From Autumnicola patrickiae (lineage in GTDB: Bacteria > Bacteroidota > Bacteroidia > Flavobacteriales > Flavobacteriaceae), in NCBI RefSeq assembly GCF_031846525.1, contig NZ_JAVRHM010000009.1, positions 62,001 through 126,000 on the forward strand: a stretch of DNA of 64,000 bases. The letters are read 5' to 3'. Both the position numbers and the translations under genes were made by a program. How positions within the stretch are numbered: the first letter of the stretch is position 1; each line of letters opens with the position of its first letter. This document shows, in pieces, positions 37,201 through 44,846 of this stretch. The notes beneath the pieces were generated by a model. It ran no database searches. It was given only the letters and a program-made list of their open reading frames with translations, and was not told the DNA's origin.

Positions 37201-38983
37201 TGATGAAGAGACTTCTGATATATCGGCAATGAGTTTTACCTGGACAATATTCTCGGGAGAGCCTTTTATTGCTGAAGTGATGCCAGACCTGGAGCGATAT
37301 GTTGATGCTACAGATGAAGAGATACTTCTGGACACACATTTTGATGATAATGATGAGATTCTCACCTATACTTTGCAAAACACAAATCCGGAAATAGGTG
37401 CTATTATTACGGGGAATAAACTCACTCTTACCTATCCGTCTTCTCCTGCGGTATCATACATAACCATCCGGGCAACCGATGCTGATGGTAATTTTGTAGA
37501 GCAGACTTTTACGGTAAGTGTGATCTACGATCCTGCAGGCATTCCTATTGAGGTGACTCCAGTTGCTTCCCAGGAAAATCTTATAGGAGATGAACTGGAT
37601 AGCAGCCTGGGTGTTACAGCCACAGGTGGGGATGGAGCACTGATCTATTCAATGAGCGGTGCGCCAGAAGGTGTTATTATCGACGCTGGCACAGGGACCA
37701 TTTCGGGAATAATTGCTTCAGATGCCCATACATACAGTCCTTACAACGTAATTATCACGGTAGATGATGGTGATGAAGAAAGTTCTGATACTGTGGAAAT
37801 CAGTTTCACCTGGACGATATTCTCAGGAGAACCCTTTATTGCTGAAGTGATGCCAGACCTGGAACGATATGTTAATGCTCCTGATGAAGAGATACTTCTG
37901 GATACTTATTTTGATGATAATGATGAAATTCTCACTTACAATTTACAAAACACAAATCCGGAAATAGGTGCTGTTATTTCAGTCAACAAACTTGCTGTCA
38001 GTTACCCATCTTCTTCTGCAGTATCAGAGCTCACCATCCGTGCAACAGATACTGATGGAAATTTTGTGGAGCAAACTTTTGGAATTATTGTTAAGGAAGA
38101 GGAAGTGCCTGAAGAAAATGTGGTGCTTTACCGTGTAAACGCAGGTGGCCCGGCAATTCCAGCTATAGATGGAGAAATGGACTGGAGTGCCGATACTTCC
38201 GATGATAATTCTCCCTATCTGGTCCAGGCTGGAGGAAACAGGACGCTTAACTATGGAATGAAATCCTATCATCCAGATGTGGATCTAACGACCACTCCTA
38301 TGAATATTTATAATTCTGAGCGTTTTGATGACAAATCCGGACCACCAAATATGACCTATTCTTTCCCGGTAACCACTTCGGGAATTTACCAGGTGCGCTT
38401 GTACTTTGGAAATGGCTGGAAAGGTAGTTCCTCTCCTGGTCAACGTGTTTATGATGTGGCAATTGAAGGTGTGATACCTTCAGATTTGAATGATTTGGAC
38501 CTCTCGGGCAGGTTCGGTCATCAGGTAGGTGGAATCGTAACCTACGATGCTGAGGTGTGGGATGGCACTCTGGATATTTCGTTTATTCATAACGTAGAAA
38601 ATCCGCTTATAAACGGAATAGAAATACTTGGTCCATCCCAGGAAACAATAAAAGCAGAGGCGTTATTACAGAAGGATAGTAAAGGTTCCGGGCAACAGAG
38701 TCGCTGGACGAATTTGGGAGAGTTGAAAGCATCAATTTACCCCAATCCTGTTTCTTCGGAAGCTTATCTCCAGTTATCTGATACACAGGTGGAAGTAAAC
38801 GGAATGTCTTTATACGGATATAGCGGACAAATGATTAAAACCTATCCTAAAAAAGAACTTACGAAAGTAGAAAATGGGCTGTACCTCTTCAGGGTTTCAG
38901 GTCTTCCCGATGGAATTTATATTGTAAGATTAGATACGAGTGTTTCCAATGCGGTAAACCTAAGACTCATCGTTAAGAATTAA
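31205..38983 (+). CDS. Giant secreted propeller/malectin/Ig-repeat protein with T9SS signal
   Basis: A 2592-residue exported protein, probably surface-attached or released by the type IX secretion system. Signal peptide 1-29. A beta-propeller related to PQQ/NHL sugar dehydrogenases covers about 35-560 (LMFGPDERLYVAEYTGEIK; GGPVQIFSPGYRNAYDLV). Calcium-binding-type Asp-rich repeats follow at about 570-640 (NDFDGYTNQDEFDNGTD; DPDDDNDGIPDRDD), then a jelly-roll region at 640-900. Three malectin domains start near 995, 1748 and 2304 (RVNAGGP ... MTYSFPV ... GQRVYDV ... FIHxVENPLxNGIEIL). Between them lie five Ig-like units of about 190 residues (SMSGAPEG; FTWTI; DLERYVNAPDE; TIRATD). The C-terminus is a type A T9SS domain (IYPNPVSSEAYLQL ... 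GLPDGIYIVRL). Malectin domains bind glycans, so a role in holding or sensing polysaccharide is likely; any catalytic activity is uncertain. Confidence 0.9.
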   Translation: MEQNYERLTYSIIITLLIMFFHFYNVNAQSFSQKDLNFNGKGNLNNGTSLMFGPDERLYVAEYTGEIKILSLERTGPGDYMVTDVEILQQIQSIPNYNDDGTSFSSAYRETVGLTVTGTSEHPVIYVASSDFRIGGGGGGGSGDVGLDTNSGIITRFSWNGTGWDVVDIVRGLPRSEENHATNGMEFRTINGEDYLIVAQGGHTNGGSPSVNFAFTTEYALSAAILSVNLSMLESMPVRDDNGRKYIYDLPTVDDPTRPNLNGITDPDDPAYDGIDINDPFGGNDGLNQAKIVEGGPVQIFSPGYRNAYDLVITESGAVYVTDNGANGGWGGFPVNEGTANVNNDYDPAEPGNTSFSDGEKINNKDHLTLVTQDIQNYQFGSFYGGHCTPVRANPHGAGLYTNPAATGTTGAVFRTLKYHPNPTSAGYTSDPHLALPADWPPVLKANPVEGDNRSPGDLNPDGEKDVLVTIWGTNTNGIDEYTASNFDGSMKGDLIAGVNTGVLRRVELKADGTLEKLTPSFASGIGGDALGITCNSDDDPFPGTIWVATLGGKLVVLEPQDFINCKLSPEDDYDALADNDFDGYTNQDEFDNGTDPCNGASQPGDFDKSSGGLMISDLNDPDDDNDGIPDRDDPFQLGDPFKEGSDAFVLPVTNQLFSSNTNLNGYMGLGLTGLMNNGEPNPNWLNWLDRRDDPNDPNPNDILGGAIGAMTMQMTSGTALGSNNTQEKAFQYGVQTNFTTGIFTVAGGLFNFNAPLQLYGNFHAPNGELGIFIGDGSQSNYIKFVLTPGGIKVQQELNDIPGTPINYDIAVEERPESGASLFFIIDPSTGLIRLEYSKDSDVRREVGSIYAEGAILDAIQQKDIDLAVGLIGSSNAEGVEVEGTWDFLNVTVDNPYVVKQIPDMEVHLNREESSIDLNNFFNDNYGVENLTYSVQGNTNLEVATVISENNLAIGHPSIPTIAGIIIRATDAEGNFTEQTFKVKAVDPDSEKKPVLYRVNAGGPVITSIDAEMDWSGDTSVNQSPYLSQPGGNRTMIFGMTGYDPGVDLAATPKTIFNTERFDDKAGEPNMTYSFPVNTAGVYKVRLYCGNGWSGSSDPGQRVYDVKIEGVIPSDLNRLDLSARFGHQVGGVVPYDVVVTDGAIDISFIHHVENPLLNGIEILKMSEGNPVIVTKVDDQINPSGEELESGLQVLADGGDGTLNYAMTGAPQGLTMNSATGRISGNIDIDAHINSPYTVMVVIDDADEETDDAEIVNFKWVVTSGKPEIVQAIPDLQRNINAPADELLLDTFFDDNGGVENLSYTVEKNTNTEVKPIINGNTLTINYPSSTAESDITIRATDLHGNYAEQIFQIRVIDDSTGIPIEVTAIASQENLVRDELDGSCGVTATGGDGPLVYSMSGAPEGVVIDAVTGSISGTIAADAHDYSPYNVTITVDDSDAESSDAVEINFTWTILSGEPVIAEVMPDLERYVNAPDEAILLNKYFDDNDEILTYTLQNTNPEIGAVITDNKLALSYPSSPAVSDIIIRATDSDGNFVEQTFGVNIIYDPAGVPIEVTPVASQENLIGDELDGSFGVTATGGDGALIYSMSGAPEGLIIDAATGTISGVIASDAHQYSPYNVLITVDDSDDQISDAVETNFTWTILSGEPVIAKIIQDIERYIGAPDEEIVLDAYFDDNDGKENLIYTVKANTNSNFGAVTSNNILFISYPSSPAVSGITIRATDANGNYVEQTFEVRVKEEEIPQEYIVLYRVNAGGPAVAAIDGEMDWGADTAGENSPYLVQPGGNKALNFGMKSYHPDVDLTTTPTGIYNSERYDDKSGAPNMTYSFPVSKPGFYQVRLYFGNGWNGSSSPGQRVYDVEVEGVIPSDLDDLDLSGRFGHQVGGIVTYNAEVLDSAIDISFIHNVENPLINGIEILGVSGGNPIIVADLEDQINISGEELDGSLVVSASGGEGNLRYSMSGAPSGLVIEPTNGQIGGSIAADAHKYSPYNVIITVDDSDEETSDISAMSFTWTIFSGEPFIAEVMPDLERYVDATDEEILLDTHFDDNDEILTYTLQNTNPEIGAIITGNKLTLTYPSSPAVSYITIRATDADGNFVEQTFTVSVIYDPAGIPIEVTPVASQENLIGDELDSSLGVTATGGDGALIYSMSGAPEGVIIDAGTGTISGIIASDAHTYSPYNVIITVDDGDEESSDTVEISFTWTIFSGEPFIAEVMPDLERYVNAPDEEILLDTYFDDNDEILTYNLQNTNPEIGAVISVNKLAVSYPSSSAVSELTIRATDTDGNFVEQTFGIIVKEEEVPEENVVLYRVNAGGPAIPAIDGEMDWSADTSDDNSPYLVQAGGNRTLNYGMKSYHPDVDLTTTPMNIYNSERFDDKSGPPNMTYSFPVTTSGIYQVRLYFGNGWKGSSSPGQRVYDVAIEGVIPSDLNDLDLSGRFGHQVGGIVTYDAEVWDGTLDISFIHNVENPLINGIEILGPSQETIKAEALLQKDSKGSGQQSRWTNLGELKASIYPNPVSSEAYLQLSDTQVEVNGMSLYGYSGQMIKTYPKKELTKVENGLYLFRVSGLPDGIYIVRLDTSVSNAVNLRLIVKN
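34696..38104 (+). repeat. Five Ig-like coding repeat units within the giant gene
   Basis: Units of about 570 bases at roughly 34696-35279, 35281-35848, 35851-36430, 36959-37536 and 37537-38104. Malectin domain 2 lies between the third and fourth. Units 2, 3 and 5 share long stretches of nearly identical DNA (for example around 35302, 35872 and 37552, encoding SQENLxxDELD and YSMSGAPEG), which points to recent duplication or gene conversion. Confidence 0.85.
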
Positions 38984-39127
38984 CTCAAAACTGATAAACA
39001 AATGTAGGAGATAAAGGGATTGCTTCTATTTGTAAATGTAAGATCAAAGTCTGGTTTTTATTCTGAAATTCCGGAGAGTTTCTTATATTCAAGGTATTTC
39101 AGCTTTAATCAGATAAAAAGTAATTTT

Positions 39128-39631
39128 ATGAAACCAGAAGAATACTTCTTTAAAGACGACGGAAGCATCCCGAATAATAAGCTTCCGCTTCTGTTGTATA
39201 AAAATGCGTTTTCGGAAAGGGGAAAATCCGGAGCTGAATGGCTGGAGAAGCGATTTTCAGAAAATAACTGGAGAAACTCCTGGAGGAATGGTGTCTATGA
39301 TTATCATCATTATCACAGTAATACCCATGAAGTCCTGGGAGTGTACAGCGGTAAAGCTTTATTGCAACTGGGAGGAGAAAAAGGCGAGAAACTGGAAGTG
39401 ACTGCCGGAGATGTAATTGTTATTCCGGCAGGGGTGGGGCACAAAAATTTGGGAAGTGAAGATTTCCAGATAGTAGGCGCTTATCCCAACGGAATGGACC
39501 ACGACATGAACTATGGAAAAGATCAGGAACGCCCTCAATCGGACAAAAATATTGCTGAGGTGCCATTACCGGAAAGCGATCCTGTTTTAGGAAAAGACGA
39601 AGGTTTACCAAAGATTTGGGCGGGGGGCTAA
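39128..39631 (+). CDS. Cupin-domain protein
   Basis: I start this at the ATG at 39128, where family-like sequence begins (MKPEEYFFKDDGSIPNNKLPLLLY); the in-frame ATG at 39020 adds 36 unrelated residues. The 167-residue product has a single small beta-barrel. The first cupin motif carries His residues in YDYHHYHSNTHEVLGVYSGKALLQLGG, and the second is GDVIVIPAGVGHKN. It resembles the YjlB-type cupins of unknown function. Without a signal peptide it should be cytoplasmic. A strong terminator follows 83 bases after the stop, shared with the convergent GH97 gene. Metal binding is likely from the histidines; a reaction cannot be assigned. Confidence 0.85.
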   Translation: MKPEEYFFKDDGSIPNNKLPLLLYKNAFSERGKSGAEWLEKRFSENNWRNSWRNGVYDYHHYHSNTHEVLGVYSGKALLQLGGEKGEKLEVTAGDVIVIPAGVGHKNLGSEDFQIVGAYPNGMDHDMNYGKDQERPQSDKNIAEVPLPESDPVLGKDEGLPKIWAGG

Positions 39632-39713
39632 ATCTCAATAATAACAACATTAAATCTATTTTTTTAAAGAAGCAGTCTGTTTTTCCATTTCAAGAGTTTT
39701 TCAGGGTCAACTT

Positions 39714-39756
39714 AAAAAACCAGCGGCTGCCATGAGAATGGCAGCCGCTGGTTTTA
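39714..39756. terminator. Bidirectional terminator between cupin and GH97 genes
   Basis: AACCAGCGGCTGCCAT and ATGGCAGCCGCTGGTT form a perfect 16-pair stem around GAGA, flanked by A residues on the left and T residues on the right. It is the strongest hairpin in the window and sits between convergent genes, so it can end both transcripts. Confidence 0.9.
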
Positions 39757-39792
39757 TGCTGATGGTTGAGCACTAAATTACAGTCTAATTAC

Positions 39793-41784
39793 CTATTGTG
39801 CAGGATAAATTCTGGCAGCCCAGCCGCCCCCGTTTGCCAGATGAACATTCAGTTGCTCACCAGACTTTACATTTATCACCTCCCGTTTATAATCGGTTGC
39901 TTCTTTGTCGGCATTTACTCCGTCTTTAAAAATTACGGCTTCGTAGTCTCCTTCCGGTAAAAATGAAAGATCGATTTCAAGATCCCGTGCATCCCAGTTA
40001 GTAATGGCACCTACATACCATATATCGTGTTTTCTCCGGGCAATGGCTGCGTATTCTCCTACTTTACCGTCCAATGCAACGGTTTCATCAAAAGTAGTGG
40101 GCACAGAAGCTATAAACGCTGTGCTTTCGGGTTCATCTTTATAATTGGTTGGATTGTCTGCAAGCATATTAAACGGAGCTTCATAAAGTACATAAAGTGC
40201 AAGCTGATGTACGCGCGTTCCCTGGCTCATGGGAGCAGAATGTATTGCCCGGAAATTATCTTTACTGGCATTTATCATTGCACCCGGAGTATAATCCATC
40301 GGGCCGGCGAGCATTCTTATATAGGGAACTCTGGTGTCATACAAAGGAAAGTCAGTATTGGACCATTTTGTATTTTCCAGACCGCGAACTCCTTCAAAAT
40401 TCACCACATTAGGATAGGTACGCTGCAGGCCGGTTGGTTTATAGGAGCCATGAAAGTCCAGCATAAGTTGATGTTCCGCAGCTTTTCTGGATATTTCGTA
40501 ATAAAAATCAACCATTTTTTGATCATCCCTGTTCATAAAATCTACTTTTAGACCTTTTACACCCATTTCAGAATAAGTAGCCAGCGCTTCATCCATATTT
40601 TGCGCCAATGGGAGATAGCCAGACCATAGCCAGACCCCCACACCTTTGCTGCCGGCATAACTAATAATTTCGTCCAGGTCTATATCAGGAATTGTATTTA
40701 GAATCTCTCCTTTGGGAGCCCAACCTTCATCCAGCAGGATATTTTCAATCCCATTTTCTGCGGCAAAGTCGGTGTAATATTTATAGGTTTCGGTATTAAT
40801 TCCGGCTTTAAAATCCACTCCCGAAATGTTCCAGTCATTCCACCAGTCCCAGGTGACTTTTCCAGGTTCTATCCAGGAAGTGTCATCTATACGCGGGGCA
40901 GAAGCAAGCTTATAAATCATATCGTTATTAAGAAGTTCTTTGTCTTCGTTGCTGATGATCACAACGCGCCATGGAAAACTACGCGAACCTGAAGTTTTTG
41001 CTATGTAATCGGCTCTTTTGGTGACAAAAGACTGTAATCCGTTATGTCCGCCCTGTTCCTCTTCCAGGGGATAGCCGGCAAATTCTCCTTTTAAAGAAAA
41101 ATCATTGTCGCCTGCTTTCAGAAACATTCCGGGATAACTTTCCAGGTCTGCTTCTGTAATTGCTGCTTTCATTCCGTTTGGCAATTCCACCAGAACAGGG
41201 GCAAAAGCGATCGTATCTTTGTTAATTTCAGATAAAGGAATATGCTGGTAGAGGTTTTCAAATGAAATCTGATACACGTCGTTTGCCGGATCGTTAGCAT
41301 AAGGAATATAGATCATATGATCTTCAGGAAAATTAAAATTCACCTCTTCAGAAGCAATAGTGAACTCCTTTTTTCTGTTGGTGGTAAAGCGATAGGCAAC
41401 GCCGGAATCATAAGCTCTAAAGATTAAACCATAATTCTTGTTGAACTTTAAAATCAGCTGATTGTAATGATCTTCAATGATATCCTTTTTATAATTAATC
41501 GCATCAATAGTCGTATTGATCTCCTTTTTTTCAGAATCGCGGACCTTAGGAGTGGTGCCAAGTTCTTCGCCATTTTCCAGCGTCATTGCGATACGGGAAG
41601 GGGAGATAACCTGGTGTGAACGGTTGGATACAGTCCAGGTGATATTTTTACCAATATTAACTTCCACCTGTATTTCAGAATTTGGAGATGCTAGTGTAAA
41701 GCTGGTCTCTTTTTGGGCAAGTACAGCGCTACTGCTAACAGTAACAAAAACGAATAGAGTTATGATTTTTGTAATACGCAACAT
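39793..41784 (-). CDS. GH97 alpha-galactosidase-type hydrolase (retaining)
   Basis: Exported 663-residue enzyme (signal FVFVTVSSSAVLAQKE) with a beta-sandwich, TIM barrel and C-terminal domain. The nucleophile is D415 in GVKGLKVDFMNRDDQ and the acid/base is E470 in EGVRGLENTKW; both numbers equal those I recall for the characterised B. thetaiotaomicron retaining alpha-galactosidase. Other GH97 motifs are WDWWNDWN, ILLDEGWAPKGE, DFHGSYKPTGLQRTYPNVVNFEG and YEAPFNMLADNPTNY. Compared with the GH97 of the PUL it follows the alpha-galactosidase pattern more closely. It is outside the PUL proper but near the malectin giant, and divergent from the hybrid kinase gene. Alpha-galactosidase is likely; beta-L-arabinopyranosidase remains possible. 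Confidence 0.92.
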   Translation of the reverse strand: MLRITKIITLFVFVTVSSSAVLAQKETSFTLASPNSEIQVEVNIGKNITWTVSNRSHQVISPSRIAMTLENGEELGTTPKVRDSEKKEINTTIDAINYKKDIIEDHYNQLILKFNKNYGLIFRAYDSGVAYRFTTNRKKEFTIASEEVNFNFPEDHMIYIPYANDPANDVYQISFENLYQHIPLSEINKDTIAFAPVLVELPNGMKAAITEADLESYPGMFLKAGDNDFSLKGEFAGYPLEEEQGGHNGLQSFVTKRADYIAKTSGSRSFPWRVVIISNEDKELLNNDMIYKLASAPRIDDTSWIEPGKVTWDWWNDWNISGVDFKAGINTETYKYYTDFAAENGIENILLDEGWAPKGEILNTIPDIDLDEIISYAGSKGVGVWLWSGYLPLAQNMDEALATYSEMGVKGLKVDFMNRDDQKMVDFYYEISRKAAEHQLMLDFHGSYKPTGLQRTYPNVVNFEGVRGLENTKWSNTDFPLYDTRVPYIRMLAGPMDYTPGAMINASKDNFRAIHSAPMSQGTRVHQLALYVLYEAPFNMLADNPTNYKDEPESTAFIASVPTTFDETVALDGKVGEYAAIARRKHDIWYVGAITNWDARDLEIDLSFLPEGDYEAVIFKDGVNADKEATDYKREVINVKSGEQLNVHLANGGGWAARIYPAQ

Positions 41785-41939
41785 TATTGTTGATTTTGGT
41801 AAAGCAAGATACTTTATTTCCGCTTGTCCTGAAAGTGCTGCCTATTGGACACTAAAATTAGAAGGCCTGCTTTCTCTAGAAGATGAATCAAAAATGAACA
41901 GGAAGAGTGCGGCAAAATTCTTTTTTCTATTTTTGTTCT

Positions 41940-44435
41940 ATGAATGATCCCCACCCCAATGAAGAAATATGGCGAATTCAAACGCTACTGTCTTACAATA
42001 TTTTAGATACTCCATACGAAGAGGATTTTGATGGCCTGGTGCAATTAATCTCTATTATTTGTGAATCTCCAATTGCGATTATTTCCATGATCGACGAAAA
42101 CCGGCAGTGGTATAAAGCTAAAGTTGGAATAGCTTTTAATGAAGTACAAAGAGAAGAAAGTTTTTGTCAGCATACTGTTTTGCAAGACGGGATTTTAGAA
42201 ATAGAAGATGCAAAATTGGATGACAGGGTAAAGGATAACCCTCATGTCACTGTAAGTGAGGGAATAAGGTTTTACGCAGGTGCACCTCTTAAGGCCGATA
42301 ATGGGCATAATATAGGCACCGTTTGTGTAGTTGATACAAAGCCAAAAAAGTTGCGGCCAGATCAAAGAAAAGCCCTTCAAATACTTGCAGATCAGGTGAT
42401 GTCTCTTTTGGAGGCGAGGAAGAAAAATGAAGAGCTAAGGAAAGAATTGAGTATTGTTCTTGACAGGAAAATAGAAGAAGCCGAAAAACAACTTCTTCAG
42501 AAGGAGGGCGAATATGATAATCTGCTGAAGGCAATAAAACTGAACAACGGAGTAATTGAATTCTCACCGGAAGGAAAAATCCTAAAGGTCAATAAAAATT
42601 TTCTCAATTCCATAGGCTACAGCAAAGAAGAGCTATTGGAGAAACAACATTCAATATTATTGAATGAAGAACAGAAAGAAGATTACTGTAACTTCTGGCA
42701 GGAACTTAAAAAAGGGAAGTCCAGGGGTGGTCGCTTTATGAGGCGGCATAAAAACGGCTCAGAAGTTTGGTTTCAGGCCACTTATAATCCTATTCTTGAT
42801 TTGGATGACGAGGTAATAAAGGTAATTAAAATTGCCCAGGATATAACAGCAGAGATCAATGCTCAAAAAGAAATTCAGAAGGCAAAAGAAACTGCAGAAT
42901 CCTTAAATGTCCATAAAGACAATTTTATAGCCAATGTAAGTCACGAGATTAGAACACCAATTCATGCTATTCTTGGATTTACAGAACTTTTGCTGGAACA
43001 GGAATCAATAGAAGGAAAACTCAACTATCTTAAATCCATAAAAACAGCCGGGGACAATCTTCTGTTTATCATAAACGATATTCTGGACTTATCTAAAATT
43101 GATGCCGGAATTATCGAAATGGATTATTCCGTCTTTGATTTAAAGCAGGTTGTGCGTAATGTCTTTTCGATCCTGCATTTAAAAGCCAAACAAAAGGAAA
43201 TTGCGCTTACCTATGAATTCCAGGAGCAGGTGCCGCAATATTTAGTTGGGGATAAGAACAGGTTGACTCAAATCCTTATTAACCTCCTGGGAAATGCCAT
43301 TAAGTTTACCGCGCAGGGGAGTGTGAAATTGGGTATTGGTTTGCAGGGAAGTACTGGTACTAAAGATCGTGGTTACGTTGAATTCACGGTTACCGATACG
43401 GGAATTGGAATAGCTGAAGAGAAACTGGATAAGATTTTTCAACGATTTTCCCAGGCAGACGAAGCCATTTCCCGAAAATTTGGCGGTACAGGTTTAGGTT
43501 TGAATATCTCAAAGCAGCTAATAGAGAAGCAGGATGGATCTATAGAAGTAAGTAGTGAAATTGGAAAAGGTTCAACCTTTAAAGTTGTAATTCCGTATAA
43601 GATAAGTGAAAACCCAATAGCAGAAAAAAGTCCATATTCCGTTGAAGGTGAAAGTATCACAAGAAAAGCTAATATTCTGGTGTGTGAAGATAATGAGCTT
43701 AATCAAAAACTTATAAAAGCAATATTGTCTGAAAAAGGACATCATGTAGATATCGCATCAAATGGTAATATTGGGCTGGAATTTCTCGCTAAGAACCAAT
43801 ATGACCTTGTGTTTATGGATATCCAGATGCCGGAAAAAGACGGCTATGAAACAACACGAGAAATCAGGAACACGATGGATCTTAAAATGCCAATTATCGC
43901 CCTTAGCGCCAACTTTCTTAATTCTGAAAAAGTAAAGTGTCTGGAACGGGGTATGAACGATTACTTATCTAAACCTTTTGGTAAGGAGGAGCTGGAAGGG
44001 CTGCTTAACAGATGGTTAGGTAGCGGAGGCCGGAAATTAACTAATGCGGGAGTTAACAAGGTAAGAGAAACGGATGACGTAGTTTTTCTGAATAACCTCG
44101 AAGAGTTTTCCGGTGGAAACGAAGAATTTAAAGCTGAAATGATTTTGTTGTTTATCGAGCAGTCAGAAAGAATGCTTCAGGATTTGGAGAAGAGCGTGGA
44201 GCAAAATGATTTTAAAAGCATTAAATCGACTGCCCACAAGTTTAAATCCTCCTTTGGGATTATTGGTGCAGATACAGAAAACCTGAATAATCTCGAGGAA
44301 ATTCAGGAGGGGGAAGTAAATCAAAAAGAAGTTGAAGAACTTCTGAAGGCTCTAAAAGACCAGCTTAAAAAAATATTCTTTATCTTGAAAAAAATTAACA
44401 AACCCCAATATGAGAATCCTACTGGTGGAAGATGA
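41940..44435 (+). CDS. Hybrid histidine kinase (GAF-PAS-HisKA-HATPase-REC-Hpt)
   Basis: I start it at the ATG at 41940 (MNDPHPNEEIWRIQTLLSYNILDTPYEEDFD), a common beginning for GAF-type kinases; an ATG 33 bases upstream adds an unlikely tail. Order in the 831-residue product: GAF about 20-155, coiled coil to about 185, PAS about 190-300, HisKA with H335 in NVSHEIRTPIHAILGF, HATPase about 440-555 (NLLGNAIKFT; DTGIGI; GGTGLGLNISKQL), receiver with D627 in VFMDIQMPEKDG, and a C-terminal Hpt with H766 in STAHKFKSSFG. It has no membrane segment, so it senses a cytoplasmic signal. The H-D-H chain ends in Hpt, fitting transfer to the overlapping response regulator downstream. Confidence 0.93.
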   Translation: MNDPHPNEEIWRIQTLLSYNILDTPYEEDFDGLVQLISIICESPIAIISMIDENRQWYKAKVGIAFNEVQREESFCQHTVLQDGILEIEDAKLDDRVKDNPHVTVSEGIRFYAGAPLKADNGHNIGTVCVVDTKPKKLRPDQRKALQILADQVMSLLEARKKNEELRKELSIVLDRKIEEAEKQLLQKEGEYDNLLKAIKLNNGVIEFSPEGKILKVNKNFLNSIGYSKEELLEKQHSILLNEEQKEDYCNFWQELKKGKSRGGRFMRRHKNGSEVWFQATYNPILDLDDEVIKVIKIAQDITAEINAQKEIQKAKETAESLNVHKDNFIANVSHEIRTPIHAILGFTELLLEQESIEGKLNYLKSIKTAGDNLLFIINDILDLSKIDAGIIEMDYSVFDLKQVVRNVFSILHLKAKQKEIALTYEFQEQVPQYLVGDKNRLTQILINLLGNAIKFTAQGSVKLGIGLQGSTGTKDRGYVEFTVTDTGIGIAEEKLDKIFQRFSQADEAISRKFGGTGLGLNISKQLIEKQDGSIEVSSEIGKGSTFKVVIPYKISENPIAEKSPYSVEGESITRKANILVCEDNELNQKLIKAILSEKGHHVDIASNGNIGLEFLAKNQYDLVFMDIQMPEKDGYETTREIRNTMDLKMPIIALSANFLNSEKVKCLERGMNDYLSKPFGKEELEGLLNRWLGSGGRKLTNAGVNKVRETDDVVFLNNLEEFSGGNEEFKAEMILLFIEQSERMLQDLEKSVEQNDFKSIKSTAHKFKSSFGIIGADTENLNNLEEIQEGEVNQKEVEELLKALKDQLKKIFFILKKINKPQYENPTGGR

Positions 44436-44775
44436 TGAGATGTTACGAAAGTCGCTTGTCTTCTTTTTAACTTCAAAGAAATATGAAGTCAGTGCTTTCG
44501 ATAATGGTCTGGATGCCATAACACATCTGGAGTCTTCAGAAAATCCAACAGATCTTTTAATAACAGATCTTAATTTGCCTTTTGCAGCTGGACAACAGGT
44601 CATAGGCGCAGCAAAGAAAATTGTGGACTCTTCAATTCCAATTATTGTGCTAACTTCTTCCGGAGTAGAATCCACAGAGCTTGAGGTGTTTGATTTAGGC
44701 GCAGATGAATTTGTCACTAAACCTTTTAGTCCGCCGGTTTTATTAAAAAGGATTGAGAAACTCCTTCCAAAATAA
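44410..44775 (+). CDS. Single-domain response regulator, overlapping the kinase gene
   Basis: A 121-residue receiver (RILLVEDDEMLRKSL; phosphoacceptor Asp in DLLITDLNLPFAAG; IVLTSS; DEFVTKPFSPP) without an output domain. Its ATG lies 26 bases inside the 3' end of the hybrid kinase gene in another frame, which implies translational coupling and makes it the obvious acceptor from the kinase's Hpt domain. The next genes are a membrane helical-repeat protein and a GT2 synthase, so it may control polysaccharide synthesis by direct contact. That target is inferred from position alone. Confidence 0.9.
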   Translation: MRILLVEDDEMLRKSLVFFLTSKKYEVSAFDNGLDAITHLESSENPTDLLITDLNLPFAAGQQVIGAAKKIVDSSIPIIVLTSSGVESTELEVFDLGADEFVTKPFSPPVLLKRIEKLLPK

Positions 44776-44846
44776 TTGGTTACTCTTTAATCACTTCAAT
44801 AAATAATGTGAAATATAATATTTTCTGCAGGCCCTGATTTCTATTT

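Noticed and set aside
34190..38640. Assembly duplication as the sole explanation for the malectin/Ig repeats
   Set aside because: The malectin copies differ at many positions and the frame stays open throughout, so they are genuine, although unit number could still be misassembled.
40027..40551. 174-codon open frame antisense to the second GH97 gene
   Set aside because: It lies entirely opposite a conserved catalytic domain and its sequence (many Cys, His, Ile) looks like reverse-strand translation.
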